DNA of 64,000 nucleotides, taken from assembly GCF_011602365.1 (NCBI RefSeq), contig NZ_JAAONZ010000005.1, positions 62,001 to 126,000 of the forward strand, read 5' to 3'. This DNA is from Pseudomaricurvus hydrocarbonicus (GTDB lineage Bacteria > Pseudomonadota > Gammaproteobacteria > Pseudomonadales > Cellvibrionaceae). Numbering within the stretch: position 1 is the stretch's first letter; the number at the start of each line of letters is the position of its first letter. Position numbers and translations under genes: made by a program. This document shows positions 17,647 to 26,684 of the stretch, piece after piece. The notes beneath the pieces were generated by a model. It did no database searches. It saw only the letters and a list, made by a program, of their open reading frames with translations, and was not told where the DNA came from.

Positions 17647-18702
17647 ATGACTGATATACCGGTACGTTTGACCGAGTACAGCCACGGCGCGGGCTGTGGC
17701 TGTAAAATTTCTCCCAAAATCCTGGACCAGATCCTGGTGTCGCAGCTCCAATTGCCGGATTCGCCGCAGTTGCTGGTGGGCAACAGCAGTAAGGACGACG
17801 CGGCCGCCTACGATTTGGGCAATGGCCAGGTGGTGTTGAGCACCACGGATTTTTTTATGCCGATCGTCGATGACCCATTCGATTTTGGCCGTATTGCGGC
17901 GACCAATGCCATCAGTGACATCTATGCCATGGGGGGGCAGCCGCTGATGGCGATAGCCATTTTGGGCTGGCCGATCAATGAGTTGCCGCCAGAAGTAGCA
18001 CAGCAAGTGGTGGATGGTGGTCGTCAGGCCTGTGCTGATGCGGGTATTCCGTTGGCCGGTGGGCACAGTATCGATGCCCCGGAACCCATTTTCGGGCTGG
18101 CCGTGACGGGCCTGACACGCCGCGAGCACTTGAAACAAAACAATCAGGCCCAAGCCGGCGACCGGCTGTATCTGACAAAACCTTTGGGCATCGGCATTCT
18201 GACCACCGCCCAGAAGCAGCAAAAGCTGCAACCGGAGCACACCCATTTGGCAAGGGACATCATGTGCCAGATGAATACCGTCGGCGCTCAGGCGGCCAAG
18301 CTGGAAGGCGTGACTGCGATTACCGATGTGACCGGTTTTGGCTTGATGGGGCACTTATTGGAGGTGTGTGAAGGCAGTGGTTTGCAGGCAGTGGTGGAGG
18401 CCACATCAGTACCGGTAATTCCGCAAGCACTGGGGTATCTGCAACAGGGTTGTGTGCCCGGTGGCACCGGCCGCAATCTGGACAGCTACGGTCATAAGTT
18501 GGCGGCGATGGCCCCAACGGAACAGCATCTGTTCTGCGATCCGCAAACCAGCGGTGGTTTGCTGATTGCGGTGCGTCCGGGTGAGGCTCTGGCACTTGAA
18601 TCTCTATTGGCTGAGCAAGGGCTGTACGCCCGCAGTATTGGCCAGTTAGAGGATCTCAGTGGCGAGCACCCGATTCGGGTTCAAGGTGGGGTTGAGCTGT
18701 GA
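17647..18702 (+). CDS. selD: Selenide, water dikinase
   Basis: 351 residues. The N-terminus [13 protein letters not shown] is nearly identical to the E. coli enzyme; C17 and K20 are the catalytic pair, with Cys rather than selenocysteine. Further AIRS-type ATP-binding motifs follow: [39 protein letters not shown], and the C-terminal DPQTSGGLL. It makes selenophosphate from selenide and ATP, the selenium donor for tRNA selenation and selenocysteine synthesis. ATG 17647 aligns with the E. coli start; a GTG at 17629 is in frame. It overlaps selU by four bases, and the selenate-type transporter genes follow, so uptake and use of selenium are linked here. Confidence 0.96.
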   Translation: MTDIPVRLTEYSHGAGCGCKISPKILDQILVSQLQLPDSPQLLVGNSSKDDAAAYDLGNGQVVLSTTDFFMPIVDDPFDFGRIAATNAISDIYAMGGQPLMAIAILGWPINELPPEVAQQVVDGGRQACADAGIPLAGGHSIDAPEPIFGLAVTGLTRREHLKQNNQAQAGDRLYLTKPLGIGILTTAQKQQKLQPEHTHLARDIMCQMNTVGAQAAKLEGVTAITDVTGFGLMGHLLEVCEGSGLQAVVEATSVPVIPQALGYLQQGCVPGGTGRNLDSYGHKLAAMAPTEQHLFCDPQTSGGLLIAVRPGEALALESLLAEQGLYARSIGQLEDLSGEHPIRVQGGVEL

Positions 18703-19811
18703 GCCGTGCGGACGCGAACCCAACGCGTGAGGAATTGCTTGAGATATTTCTCAACGACATACCGATGATCGATACCCGCGCACCGGTCGAATTTGAAAAA
18801 GGCGCACTGCCAACCAGTGTGAGCTTGCCATTGATGACCAATGATGAGCGCACCCAGGTGGGTACCTGTTACAAACAACAGGGGCAAGCGGCGGCCATTG
18901 AGCTAGGACATCAGCTGGTGTGCGGTTCCGTCAAAGCGCAGAGAGTTCAGGCCTGGATCGATTTCGCCCAACGTCACCCTGAGGGTTATTTGTACTGTTG
19001 GCGCGGTGGGCTGCGCAGTCAGATTTGTCAGCAGTGGGTGCGAGAAGCCGGCTGCGATTACCCGCGTATCCATGGCGGCTACAAGGCCATGCGCCGGTTT
19101 CTGATCGATGAGTTCGAGCGCATTTGTTCGACCCGCCCGCTGCAGGTACTGGGTGGGCGCACGGGGTGTAACAAAACCGCGCTGGTGGAAGCGTCGGATC
19201 AGGCTGTCGATTTGGAAGGACTCGCACACCATCGGGGGTCCAGTTTTGGCCGACGACCGCAGGGGCAGCCCACCCAGTTGAGTTTTGAGAATGCATTGGC
19301 CGTCGCTCTGTTGAAAGCAGAGCATCATTTACGCACACCGACTCAGCCGATTCTGTTTGAAGATGAAGGCCGTCTGGTGGGGCGTTGCTCGGTGCCGCCG
19401 TTGTTGGTAAAGGCTATGCAGCAATGTCCGATTGTGTTGTTGGACGTCTCTTTGGAAGAGCGTATTGAGCACAGTTATCGCAACTATATCCTCAACAAAC
19501 TTGAGGAGTGGCGTCAGCAGTTAGGTGAGGAGGACAGCTTCAACGCGTTCGCAGAGGATCTGACTCAATCGCTGTACCGCGTCCGTAAGCGATTGGGCGG
19601 CGTGCGCTATGCTGAGGTCAGTGAGCAACTGGTTCGGGCCTTGGATGCTCACCGGCAAGGTAATCCAAATTTGCACCGCGATTGGATACAACGGCTGTTA
19701 GCGGATTACTACGACCCTATGTACGACTTTCAGCTCAGCAAGCGTCTCGACAAAATTGTCTTTCGCGGTAATCGAGACGAAGTGCGTGAATACCTCGCCT
19801 CACAGACGTAA
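18699..19811 (+). CDS. selU: tRNA 2-selenouridine synthase
   Basis: 370 residues (also called MnmH/YbbB). An N-terminal rhodanese domain carries the active cysteine C100 in [12 protein letters not shown]-loop domain follows with GGRTGCNKT at 152-160. The enzyme replaces sulfur in the wobble 2-thiouridine of Lys, Glu and Gln tRNAs with selenium, through a geranylated intermediate, using selenophosphate from SelD. The GTG start overlaps the selD stop by four bases, so the two are translationally coupled. No selA or selB is in the window, so tRNA selenation is the only selenium use that can be supported here. Confidence 0.95.
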   Translation: MSRADANPTREELLEIFLNDIPMIDTRAPVEFEKGALPTSVSLPLMTNDERTQVGTCYKQQGQAAAIELGHQLVCGSVKAQRVQAWIDFAQRHPEGYLYCWRGGLRSQICQQWVREAGCDYPRIHGGYKAMRRFLIDEFERICSTRPLQVLGGRTGCNKTALVEASDQAVDLEGLAHHRGSSFGRRPQGQPTQLSFENALAVALLKAEHHLRTPTQPILFEDEGRLVGRCSVPPLLVKAMQQCPIVLLDVSLEERIEHSYRNYILNKLEEWRQQLGEEDSFNAFAEDLTQSLYRVRKRLGGVRYAEVSEQLVRALDAHRQGNPNLHRDWIQRLLADYYDPMYDFQLSKRLDKIVFRGNRDEVREYLASQT

Positions 19812-19837
19812 GGGGTGAGACATAAGGGTATTTACTT

Positions 19838-19881
19838 TTCATGCCTGCATTGTTGTCCCTTCATGCCTGTATTGTTGTCCC
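19838..19881 (+). repeat. Two-unit 22-bp tandem repeat before selenate-type binding protein gene
   Basis: Two adjacent 22-bp units (19838-19859, 19860-19881), each TTCATGCCTG-Y-ATTGTTGTCCC, differing only at one C/T. They lie about 80 nt before the start of the binding protein gene. A two-helical-turn repeat here may be a regulator site. Confidence 0.7.
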
Positions 19882-19960
19882 TTTCGCAGGACGGTTCATT
19901 TTACATTGATGTTCATGGGCACTTTTAAAGATTGGCACTTTTACTAAATAGGAATTTTTC

Positions 19961-20836
19961 ATGTCTATTGTGCGTTGCGTATTGGTTAAGGCCCTGTTGC
20001 TGCCTCTGTTGATTATCCTGCCGGTATTGGCCCAGGCCGAGACCTTTGTTTTCACAGCCATCCCGGATGAAGATGAATCCCGTCTGCAGCAACGATTTGG
20101 CAAGGTGGCGGACTATTTGAGTGACCAGCTCGGGGTTGAAGTGCGCTATATCCCGGTGAAGTCTTACGCCGCGGCAATCACGGCCTTCCGCAATGATCAG
20201 GTCCAGCTGGCCTGGTTTGGCGGTTTGTCGGGGGTGCAGGCACGTCGCCTGGTACCGGGCGCAGAAGCTCTGGCTCAGGGGTTCGAAGACCAGTTTTTCA
20301 AAACCTATTTTATCGCGCATAAGAGTGCCGGGATTGAGCCCGGGGCTGAATTGGCCGAAGCAGTCAAAGGTAAAACCTTCACCTTTGGTTCGAAGGGATC
20401 GACGTCGGGTCGCTTGATGCCTGAATATTATCTGCGCCAGGCATTTTCTGCAGCACCTGCAGACATTTTTTCCCGCGTTGGGTTTTCCGGCGATCACAGT
20501 CGCACCATTGCGCAAGTGCAGTCCGGCGCCTATCAGCTCGGCGCTGTGAACTACGCGGTGTGGGAGAATATGCTCAAGCAGGGCGACATCAACGAGGACA
20601 AAGTTCAGGTCATCTGGACAACGCCCACCTATCCGGATTATCAGTGGAGCATCCGCGGTGATGTGGATCAGCGTTTTGGTCAGGGCTTTAAAGAGAAAGT
20701 ACGTACAGTGCTGCTTGAGATGACTGACCCGGAGTTACTGGCCAGCTTTCCCAGAAAAAGTTTTGTTCCGGCAAACAACAGTGACTATGCACCGATTGAA
20801 GCAACCGCGAAAGCCATTGGCTTGATTGATCAGTAA
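19961..20836 (+). CDS. PhnD-like ABC transporter substrate-binding protein, putative selenate/selenium-oxyanion type
   Basis: 291 residues with a signal peptide (LLPLLIILPVLAQA). The PhnD-type fold is clear: FTAIPDEDESRLQQRFGKVADYLSDQLGVEVRYIPVKSYAAAITAF, then QVQLAWFGGLSGVQAR and FTFGSKGSTSGRLMPEYYL. PhnD-type proteins bind phosphonate or phosphite, but a subgroup found beside selD and selU is predicted to bind selenate or another selenium oxyanion. The neighbours support that reading: selD and selU lie directly upstream and the ATPase and permease follow. A ribosome-binding sequence AGGA precedes ATG 19961. Ligand specificity is inference. Confidence 0.87.
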   Translation: MSIVRCVLVKALLLPLLIILPVLAQAETFVFTAIPDEDESRLQQRFGKVADYLSDQLGVEVRYIPVKSYAAAITAFRNDQVQLAWFGGLSGVQARRLVPGAEALAQGFEDQFFKTYFIAHKSAGIEPGAELAEAVKGKTFTFGSKGSTSGRLMPEYYLRQAFSAAPADIFSRVGFSGDHSRTIAQVQSGAYQLGAVNYAVWENMLKQGDINEDKVQVIWTTPTYPDYQWSIRGDVDQRFGQGFKEKVRTVLLEMTDPELLASFPRKSFVPANNSDYAPIEATAKAIGLIDQ

Positions 20837-20882
20837 GACAGCGAATTAGAAAGACCATGATTGATGCGTAAGACAACTCTTG

Positions 20883-21635
20883 ATGACTGAGACAACTGAA
20901 GCCATGCCGACCGCGCCGGTGTTATTGCAACTGACCCATCAGTCCATAAGTTACGGTGATCACCGGGTGCTGGCGGACATCAGTTTGACCATCCGTCAGG
21001 GTGAGAAAGTGGCATTACTGGGCCCCTCGGGTGCGGGTAAAACCACCTTGATGAATCTGTTGTACCAACAGCAGCCGGAGACTAGCGCGCTGCAACCTCA
21101 AGGGGGTGGGCTGGTTGATTTGTTGTCGGTGTATCAGAATATTTTCATGGGCGGACTGGATCGATTCAGTACGCTGACAGCGCTGTGGAATCTTATCCGT
21201 CCGCTGTCATCAGCTCGCAGCGACATTACCGCAATAGCGCAGACGTTGGGGTTGCAAGACAAACTGTGGCAATCGGTAGACCGGTTGTCGGGTGGTCAAC
21301 GCCAGCGGGTGGCCATTGGACGTGCCTTATTCCGTCGCCAGCCAGTGTTTTTCGGTGATGAGCCGGTGTCTTCGGTGGACCCGTTACAGGCTGAAATGTT
21401 ATTGGCGTATTTGCTTGAGCAGCATGAAACGGCGGTGATCAGTTTGCACAACCGCCAGTTGGCACTCGATCACTTTGACCGGATCGTGGTGCTGCGCGAA
21501 GGCCGGCTCTGCTGTGATTGTCCGGCTCGGGAATTGAATGGTGAGCAACTGGATGAATTTTACCAGCAGGTGTCTTCCCCGGTTTCCGGTCTGCCTGGCA
21601 ACACCGACGATGGTTGGGTTATTCGCACTTCATGA
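20883..21635 (+). CDS. ABC transporter ATP-binding protein (PhnC-like, selenate-type)
   Basis: 250 residues. Walker A is GPSGAGKTT at residues 47-55, the signature is LSGGQRQRVAIGRAL, Walker B is VFFGDEPVSSVDP, and the H-loop is in AVISLHNRQLALDH. The stretch VDLLSVYQNIFMGGLDRFSTLTALW around the Q-loop matches PhnC-type ATPases. It powers the import of the ligand bound by the upstream protein. ATG 20883 is preferred over the in-frame TTG at 20880. The stop overlaps the permease start by four bases (ATGA). Confidence 0.92.
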   Translation: MTETTEAMPTAPVLLQLTHQSISYGDHRVLADISLTIRQGEKVALLGPSGAGKTTLMNLLYQQQPETSALQPQGGGLVDLLSVYQNIFMGGLDRFSTLTALWNLIRPLSSARSDITAIAQTLGLQDKLWQSVDRLSGGQRQRVAIGRALFRRQPVFFGDEPVSSVDPLQAEMLLAYLLEQHETAVISLHNRQLALDHFDRIVVLREGRLCCDCPARELNGEQLDEFYQQVSSPVSGLPGNTDDGWVIRTS

Positions 21636-23185
21636 CGTTTATCACACAGTCTTTTCGATGTCTCGCCGGTAAAGTATCCCGTTTCCTGCCCCATCTTCCG
21701 TTTCGTGAGAACTCGAGTGCCCGCCGTCTGAACGGTGTTTGTCTGCTGATGGTGGGGGCGGCACTGTTGGCGTTGTTCGGTGCCGATATTGAAATCTATG
21801 CGGTGGACCCCTGGCAGGAGCTGGGGAAAATCGGCTGGGGATTGCTATTGCCTGGCTGGAGCGACTTACCGGCGCTATTGCAGGCGCTGGGTTATACCGT
21901 GGCTTTTGCGTTGTTGGCGGTGGCGGTGGCGGCCCCCTTGGGGTTGCTGTTGGCCATGGTGTTTCATTGGCGCCCGATCAGGCTCTTGTGTGCGGCGCTG
22001 CGCTCCGTCCATGAACTGTTCTGGGGGCTGATCTTTATGCAGATCTTTGGCCTCAGTGCCACCACCGGTTTACTGGCCATTCTGGTGCCGTTTACCGGTG
22101 TCTTCGGCAAGGTGTTTGCCGAAATTTTTGAGCAGCAGGCAACGCAGCCTGCGCAGACGTTACCGCCGGCGGCAACGGGTCTTAAACGTACGGCCTATAC
22201 GCTGCTGCCCCAATCCTGGTCGGCATTGTTGAGCTATACCCGCTACCGCTTTGAATGTGCGCTGCGCTCCAGTGCCATTCTTGGGTTTATCGGTTTGCCG
22301 ACCCTGGGGTTCCATCTGGAAACGGCGTTTAAGCAGGGGCAGTACAGCGAGGCCGGTGCCTTGTTGTGGGCGTTTTTATTGCTGATTGCCAGCCTGCGCT
22401 GGTGGCTGCGTGCGCGTTTGATTCCGCTCTATTTGATCGCGGCGGTGTGGTTATTGCCGGAGACGATTGGCTTCAGCGGGGGGGGATCCCTGTGGCAGTT
22501 TGTCAGTGTGGACATCTGGCCGTCGGCGCTGCGCGCCGGTGATGGCAGCGGATTGCTCGACTGGCTCACAATGATGTTCAGTGAGCAGGTGTGGCCGGGA
22601 CTGGTGCAGACCCTGTTGCTGACGCAAATTGCGGTGGTGTTGACCGGCGTGTTGGTGTTGCTCACCTACCCGCTTGCCAGCCGGGCTTTGGTGGGACCCG
22701 TGATGCGCTGGCCGGGTCGCCTGCTGTTGCTGGTGTTGCGCTCGACCCCGGAGATGGTGCTGGTGTATGTGCTGTTGCTGTTGCTGGGGCCGTCGGGGTT
22801 GCCGGTGGTGCTGGCGCTGGCCTTGCACAACGGCGGCTTGATTGCCTTTTTGGTGGCCAACGCCAGCGATGCGGAGCACAAAAGCCGGATTACCCGAGCG
22901 GATGATCCGCAAGGGCTCAAACGCTATGCTTACGTAGAAACGCCGCGGCGTTTCCCCGCGATGCTGGCGTTTCTATTTTACCGCTGGGAGGTCATTCTGC
23001 GTGAGAGCGCGATCATGGGCATACTGGGCATTGCCACACTGGGTTTTTACATCGATTCTGCGTTCGAAGAAATCCGTTACGACCGTGCCTTTTTGCTGAT
23101 CGTGGTGACGGCCTTGTTGAACATTGTGGTGGACAGTGTCTCACGCCGTTTGCGTCGACAGGCGCTGCCGGACACTGCCCAATAA
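21632..23185 (+). CDS. ABC transporter permease, tandem fusion of two PhnE-like domains
   Basis: 517 residues with two homologous halves. Each ends in an EAA-type cytoplasmic loop: SSAILGFIGLPTLGFHLETAF near residue 212 and ESAIMGILGIATLGFYIDSAF near 458. Each half has about six membrane helices. In phosphonate systems PhnE is usually one domain acting as a dimer, or two separate genes; a fused permease fixes the heterodimer. The 4-base overlap with the ATPase gene and the terminator-like hairpin 40 nt after the stop mark it as the last gene of the selenium operon. It forms the channel for the presumed selenium oxyanion. Confidence 0.92.
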   Translation: MTFITQSFRCLAGKVSRFLPHLPFRENSSARRLNGVCLLMVGAALLALFGADIEIYAVDPWQELGKIGWGLLLPGWSDLPALLQALGYTVAFALLAVAVAAPLGLLLAMVFHWRPIRLLCAALRSVHELFWGLIFMQIFGLSATTGLLAILVPFTGVFGKVFAEIFEQQATQPAQTLPPAATGLKRTAYTLLPQSWSALLSYTRYRFECALRSSAILGFIGLPTLGFHLETAFKQGQYSEAGALLWAFLLLIASLRWWLRARLIPLYLIAAVWLLPETIGFSGGGSLWQFVSVDIWPSALRAGDGSGLLDWLTMMFSEQVWPGLVQTLLLTQIAVVLTGVLVLLTYPLASRALVGPVMRWPGRLLLLVLRSTPEMVLVYVLLLLLGPSGLPVVLALALHNGGLIAFLVANASDAEHKSRITRADDPQGLKRYAYVETPRRFPAMLAFLFYRWEVILRESAIMGILGIATLGFYIDSAFEEIRYDRAFLLIVVTALLNIVVDSVSRRLRRQALPDTAQ

Positions 23186-23225
23186 ACGACTTTTGCAAAA
23201 GCTTAACGGTTCAGCACGCAAAAGT

Positions 23226-23259
23226 TTAGGTGCCCACCTTGATGGCGGGCACCTAATTT
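23226..23259 (+). terminator. Terminator hairpin after selenium operon
   Basis: TTAGGTGCCC (23226-23235) pairs with GGGCACCTAA (23247-23256), and an inner CC/GG pair shortens the loop. A short T-run follows. It lies between convergent genes and can end either transcript. Confidence 0.7.
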
Positions 23260-23316
23260 GCCAAGCTGTTGTTTACGACAGACCGTTGAAGATAGAGCGC
23301 TTAAGCGGGGACAGCG

Positions 23317-26181
23317 TTAAGCTCTTTCACCGGAGACCTTGGCAGAGCCAAAAATCCCCATTTTGCATTTGCCCGCCAGCTTGTCACCGTCCACCGTGAG
23401 GTTGTACTTCAGGGTGATCTTCATCGGTTTCTGAACCTTTAAATCAAATTTCAGGTTATTGCCTTCCGCCGTTCCGCTAAAGTCCATCTGGCCTTCGGGG
23501 CTGCTAAGGTAGCCGGACAGCAAGTCGCCCTGAGTTTCGAAATGGCCGCTTATTTCCTGTGGCCCCATGGGGGTGGATAGGATCATTTTCCAGTCACCGT
23601 CGATCACGGCGGCTACAGTGTTGGTGGCTGTGGCTGTGGCTGGCGCGATTGCGGGTTCCGGTGCGGTAGCTGGAGTGACTGGCTCGGCCACGCTCGTGTT
23701 GCCCTCCTGCGCCGGGGTGTTGGCGGGCGCTGCGGTTTTACGACTCAGGTCACGACCTTCAATCACACTCAACAATTTCACCGGTGTCAGTGGCAGTTCC
23801 ACCGGCACCTCACCAAAAGGCGAGAGAGCATCGGCGATGGCGTTCACCAGTGCGGGAGCGCCGATAATGGCACCGCCTTCGCCCACGCCGCGCATGCCGC
23901 CGACCGATTGTGACGGGGTGTTGGCGTGCACGAATTCAAAATCCGGCACATCGGAAATGGCGGGCAGGTGATAATCCTTGTAGGTGGCGGTGGTGGGGTT
24001 GCCGCGCTCGTCGAAGCCCACCTCTTCCAGCAACACCATGCCAATGGCCTGCGCCAGACCACCGGAAATCTGACCTTCGACAATGGCCGGGTTGATCGGG
24101 GTGCCGCAATCTTCGGACGAGATCCAGCGCAGAATCTTGACGAAGCCGGTATCACTGTCCACTTCCACCACACAGGCATTGGCGGCACTGCTGAAGGTCA
24201 TGGGTGGCGGCTGATAGCGGTACTGGGCTTCCAGTCCGGGTTCAAAATCTTCCGGTAAGCGATCGGGCTCGCCGTAGGCGATGTTGGCAATGTCGGCCAG
24301 CGAACGGGTTTTGTCCGGTTGTCCGGCAACCGACACCATGCCGTTGTCGATAAGGATATTGTCGGGGGTGGTGTCCAGCAGATGGCTGGCCAGCAGTTTG
24401 GTTTTGTCGGCCAGCAACTCGGCGGCTTTGATGGCGGCACCACCGGCAATCACCCCCTGACGGCTTCCCGCTGCGCCGGGAGAGAAGCCACCGCGTGAGC
24501 TGTCGCCTTCAAAGACGGTGACGTCTTCATAGGCAACGCCCAGTCGGTCGGCAAAAATTTGCGCCATGGTGGTGGCGGTGCCGTGCCCCTGGGAGTGCGT
24601 ACTCATGGTGGCGGTGACCTTGCCGGTGGGCTCAATGCGCACCTGGGCCAATTCACCGGTCATGGTGGTGATCGCCCCGGCGGCGCCGGTGGGCTCAATG
24701 TAGGTCGCTAATCCCAAGCCAAGGTAGCGCTCCTGCTCGCGAGCGGCGGCCTGCTCCTGACGGAAGGCGGCCACGTCAAACGCAGTGAGTAATTTCTCCA
24801 GACACTCGGCCGGGGTGACGTCTTCCAGCGGAATTTCCATGCAGGAGGTGGTGGGTTGATCCTGTAAGGTCACCAGATTGCGACGACGGATCTCGATGGG
24901 GTCCAGGCCTATGCGTCGGGCGGCAACATCCAGGGCGGTTTCACGGATCAGGGTCTCCATCGCCCAGGGGCCACGGTAAGCGGCGTAGCCGACGGTGTTG
25001 GTGTACCAGCCGCGGGTCAGGAAACCATAGGTGGGCATTTTGTAGGCGGCCCAGACAAACATGTGCACGGCAATATTGCACTCGGCGAGCTGTGGGTAGG
25101 CGCCATTGTTACAGCTGTAATTCCCGTGGGAGGCGATCAGGGTGCCGTCGTGATCGAAACCGATTTGCAGTGCCATTTCCTGTTCGCGGGCCTGATTGGC
25201 GCCGATCAAATTTTCGTAGCGATCTTCGATCCATTTCAGCGGACGCCGCAATTTCATGGCGGCGAGAATGACCGCCGTCTCTTCTTTCCAGGGGTGGTTT
25301 TTAAGTCCGAAACCACCGCCGACGTCTTTGGCGATGACCCGGATGGCGGCTGGTGGCAAGCCGAGGGCAATGGACACCCAGCGGGCCACCATGTGCGGGC
25401 TCTGGCAGGTAATGTAGAGCGTGATTTCTTCGCTGCCGTCAAAGGTGACAAGAACACCGCGGGTCTCCATGGGGGATTGCGAGATCCGTTGATGCACCAC
25501 CGTGTGCGTGATCAAGTGAGGTGCGCGTTGCAGCTCGGCTTCGAGATCTTCGTCAATGTCTTCCTCACCCATCTGCGCGGCAATGTTGTCGTCGGTACCG
25601 GGGTGAATCGGTGGTGCGTGGTGGGCGTCGCGGATACTGATCACCGGATCCTGCTCGGCGTATTCCACCTCAATCAGCGAGGCGGCATCTTCGGCGATGG
25701 CACGGCTGTCGGCGATGACCAATGCCACCGGCTCGCCGACATAGGCAACCCGGCCATTGGCCAGCGGGGTGATTTCAACTTCCGGGGACACCAGGAAAAA
25801 GCTGATCATGTCCACGTTGTAGCAGGCCAGGTCTTGCTGGGTGTAAATCGCATGCACACCGGGGACATCCAGGGCGATATCCATATTGATGGCGACAATG
25901 TCGCCGCGCGCAATCGGGCTGCGGGCAAAGGCTACCTGCAATTGCCCCGGCAGGCTGATGTCATCCACAAACTGACCGCGGCCGGTCAGCAGTCGCGGGT
26001 CTTCCTTGCGGCGCACCCTTTGTCCGATATAACGTCCGCTGGTGATGGCGTCGTGGCTTGGCTTTTCGGACGGCTTGTTCTCCGACTTACTTTCTAATTG
26101 GCTTTCCGACTTGATGGCCAGCTGGGTTTCCTGAATGTTCTCAGTGGCTTTGGGGCCGCTAATCTGAGTGGGTGCGTTCAT
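23317..26181 (-). CDS. Xanthine dehydrogenase family molybdopterin-binding subunit (CoxL-like) with extra C-terminal domain
   Basis: 954 residues. The large molybdenum subunit is recognisable from DPRLLTGRGQFVDDI near the start to GVGEGGAIIGAPALVNAIADAL, whose Glu is the catalytic base of the family. The loop that reads AYRCSFR in true CO dehydrogenase is AYRGPWAMETL here, so the enzyme is an aldehyde, aromatic or heterocycle hydroxylase rather than CODH. After residue 800 comes an Ala/Pro/Thr linker and then an extra domain (860-954) that is also found on the P450 at 54491. The true start is ATG 26181, which overlaps the CoxS-like stop by four bases. Last gene of the four-gene operon. Confidence 0.9.
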   Translation of the reverse strand: MNAPTQISGPKATENIQETQLAIKSESQLESKSENKPSEKPSHDAITSGRYIGQRVRRKEDPRLLTGRGQFVDDISLPGQLQVAFARSPIARGDIVAINMDIALDVPGVHAIYTQQDLACYNVDMISFFLVSPEVEITPLANGRVAYVGEPVALVIADSRAIAEDAASLIEVEYAEQDPVISIRDAHHAPPIHPGTDDNIAAQMGEEDIDEDLEAELQRAPHLITHTVVHQRISQSPMETRGVLVTFDGSEEITLYITCQSPHMVARWVSIALGLPPAAIRVIAKDVGGGFGLKNHPWKEETAVILAAMKLRRPLKWIEDRYENLIGANQAREQEMALQIGFDHDGTLIASHGNYSCNNGAYPQLAECNIAVHMFVWAAYKMPTYGFLTRGWYTNTVGYAAYRGPWAMETLIRETALDVAARRIGLDPIEIRRRNLVTLQDQPTTSCMEIPLEDVTPAECLEKLLTAFDVAAFRQEQAAAREQERYLGLGLATYIEPTGAAGAITTMTGELAQVRIEPTGKVTATMSTHSQGHGTATTMAQIFADRLGVAYEDVTVFEGDSSRGGFSPGAAGSRQGVIAGGAAIKAAELLADKTKLLASHLLDTTPDNILIDNGMVSVAGQPDKTRSLADIANIAYGEPDRLPEDFEPGLEAQYRYQPPPMTFSSAANACVVEVDSDTGFVKILRWISSEDCGTPINPAIVEGQISGGLAQAIGMVLLEEVGFDERGNPTTATYKDYHLPAISDVPDFEFVHANTPSQSVGGMRGVGEGGAIIGAPALVNAIADALSPFGEVPVELPLTPVKLLSVIEGRDLSRKTAAPANTPAQEGNTSVAEPVTPATAPEPAIAPATATATNTVAAVIDGDWKMILSTPMGPQEISGHFETQGDLLSGYLSSPEGQMDFSGTAEGNNLKFDLKVQKPMKITLKYNLTVDGDKLAGKCKMGIFGSAKVSGERA
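23320..23604 (-). other. C-terminal accessory domain of CoxL-like protein (shared with P450)
   Basis: Residues 860-954. Key positions are DGDW, STPMGP, EG, QKPMKITLK and GKCKMGIFGS. The same order (DGEW, GPTGP, EG, SKPMKMTLK, GKVKAGFMGS) occurs at the end of the P450 encoded at 54491-56059. Strand-rich, about 95 residues, no family name known to me. Confidence 0.75.
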
Positions 26182-26684
26182 GACTCGTCTCCACTGTAGA
26201 TTTCCACCGGGTTGGCCAGTTTTTTCGCCGCCCGGCGAATGCCCTGATAACCGGTGCATCGGCAAATGTGACCGGAAAGCGCACCCAGCAACTGCTCTTC
26301 CGTAGGGTTTGCCTGTGAGCGGTAGGACTCGTCCGTGAGCGCCGCCATGGTCATGACAATGCCGGGAGTACAGAAACCACACTGTAATCCATGTTCGTCC
26401 TGCAGGGTTTGCTGGACGGTGTGCAGGGTGCCGTCGTCCGCCGCGAGACCTTCCACCGTGGTGATGTCGCTGCCGTGGGTTTGTACGGCCAGCATGAGAC
26501 AGCTGCGCACGGCTTTGCCGTCGACGATGACGGTGCAGGCACCGCAGACGCCGTGCTCACAACCTAAGTGGACACCGGTATAACCGGCATCGTCGCGTAA
26601 AAAATCCGCCAGGGAGGTGCGCGCTTCAACGTCGCTGCTGTGACGGCGGCCGTTGATGGTCAGTTCTATGGTGTGCTTGCTCAT
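26178..26684 (-). CDS. Xanthine dehydrogenase family iron-sulfur subunit (CoxS-like)
   Basis: 168 residues with two [2Fe-2S] centres. The plant-ferredoxin type has C42, C47, C50 and C62 (GCEHGVCGAC...SC). The second, all-helical centre uses QCGFCTPG and CRCTGY. It passes electrons from the molybdenum centre to FAD. It overlaps the FAD subunit gene upstream and the large subunit gene downstream by four bases each, so the three subunits are made together as an (LMS)2-type enzyme. Confidence 0.95.
   Translation of the reverse strand: MSKHTIELTINGRRHSSDVEARTSLADFLRDDAGYTGVHLGCEHGVCGACTVIVDGKAVRSCLMLAVQTHGSDITTVEGLAADDGTLHTVQQTLQDEHGLQCGFCTPGIVMTMAALTDESYRSQANPTEEQLLGALSGHICRCTGYQGIRRAAKKLANPVEIYSGDES

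Noticed and set aside
17491-18354. - strand open frame opposite selD
   Set aside because: No family resemblance; selD on the + strand is beyond doubt.
25063-26097. Long + strand open frame opposite the CoxL-like gene
   Set aside because: Composition is that of a shadow frame; the molybdenum hydroxylase on the other strand has full family motifs and operon overlaps.
23317-26382. N-terminal extension of the CoxL-like gene to 26382
   Set aside because: The extra 67 residues come from the region coding the CoxS-like subunit; the four-base ATGA overlap at 26181 is the normal start.
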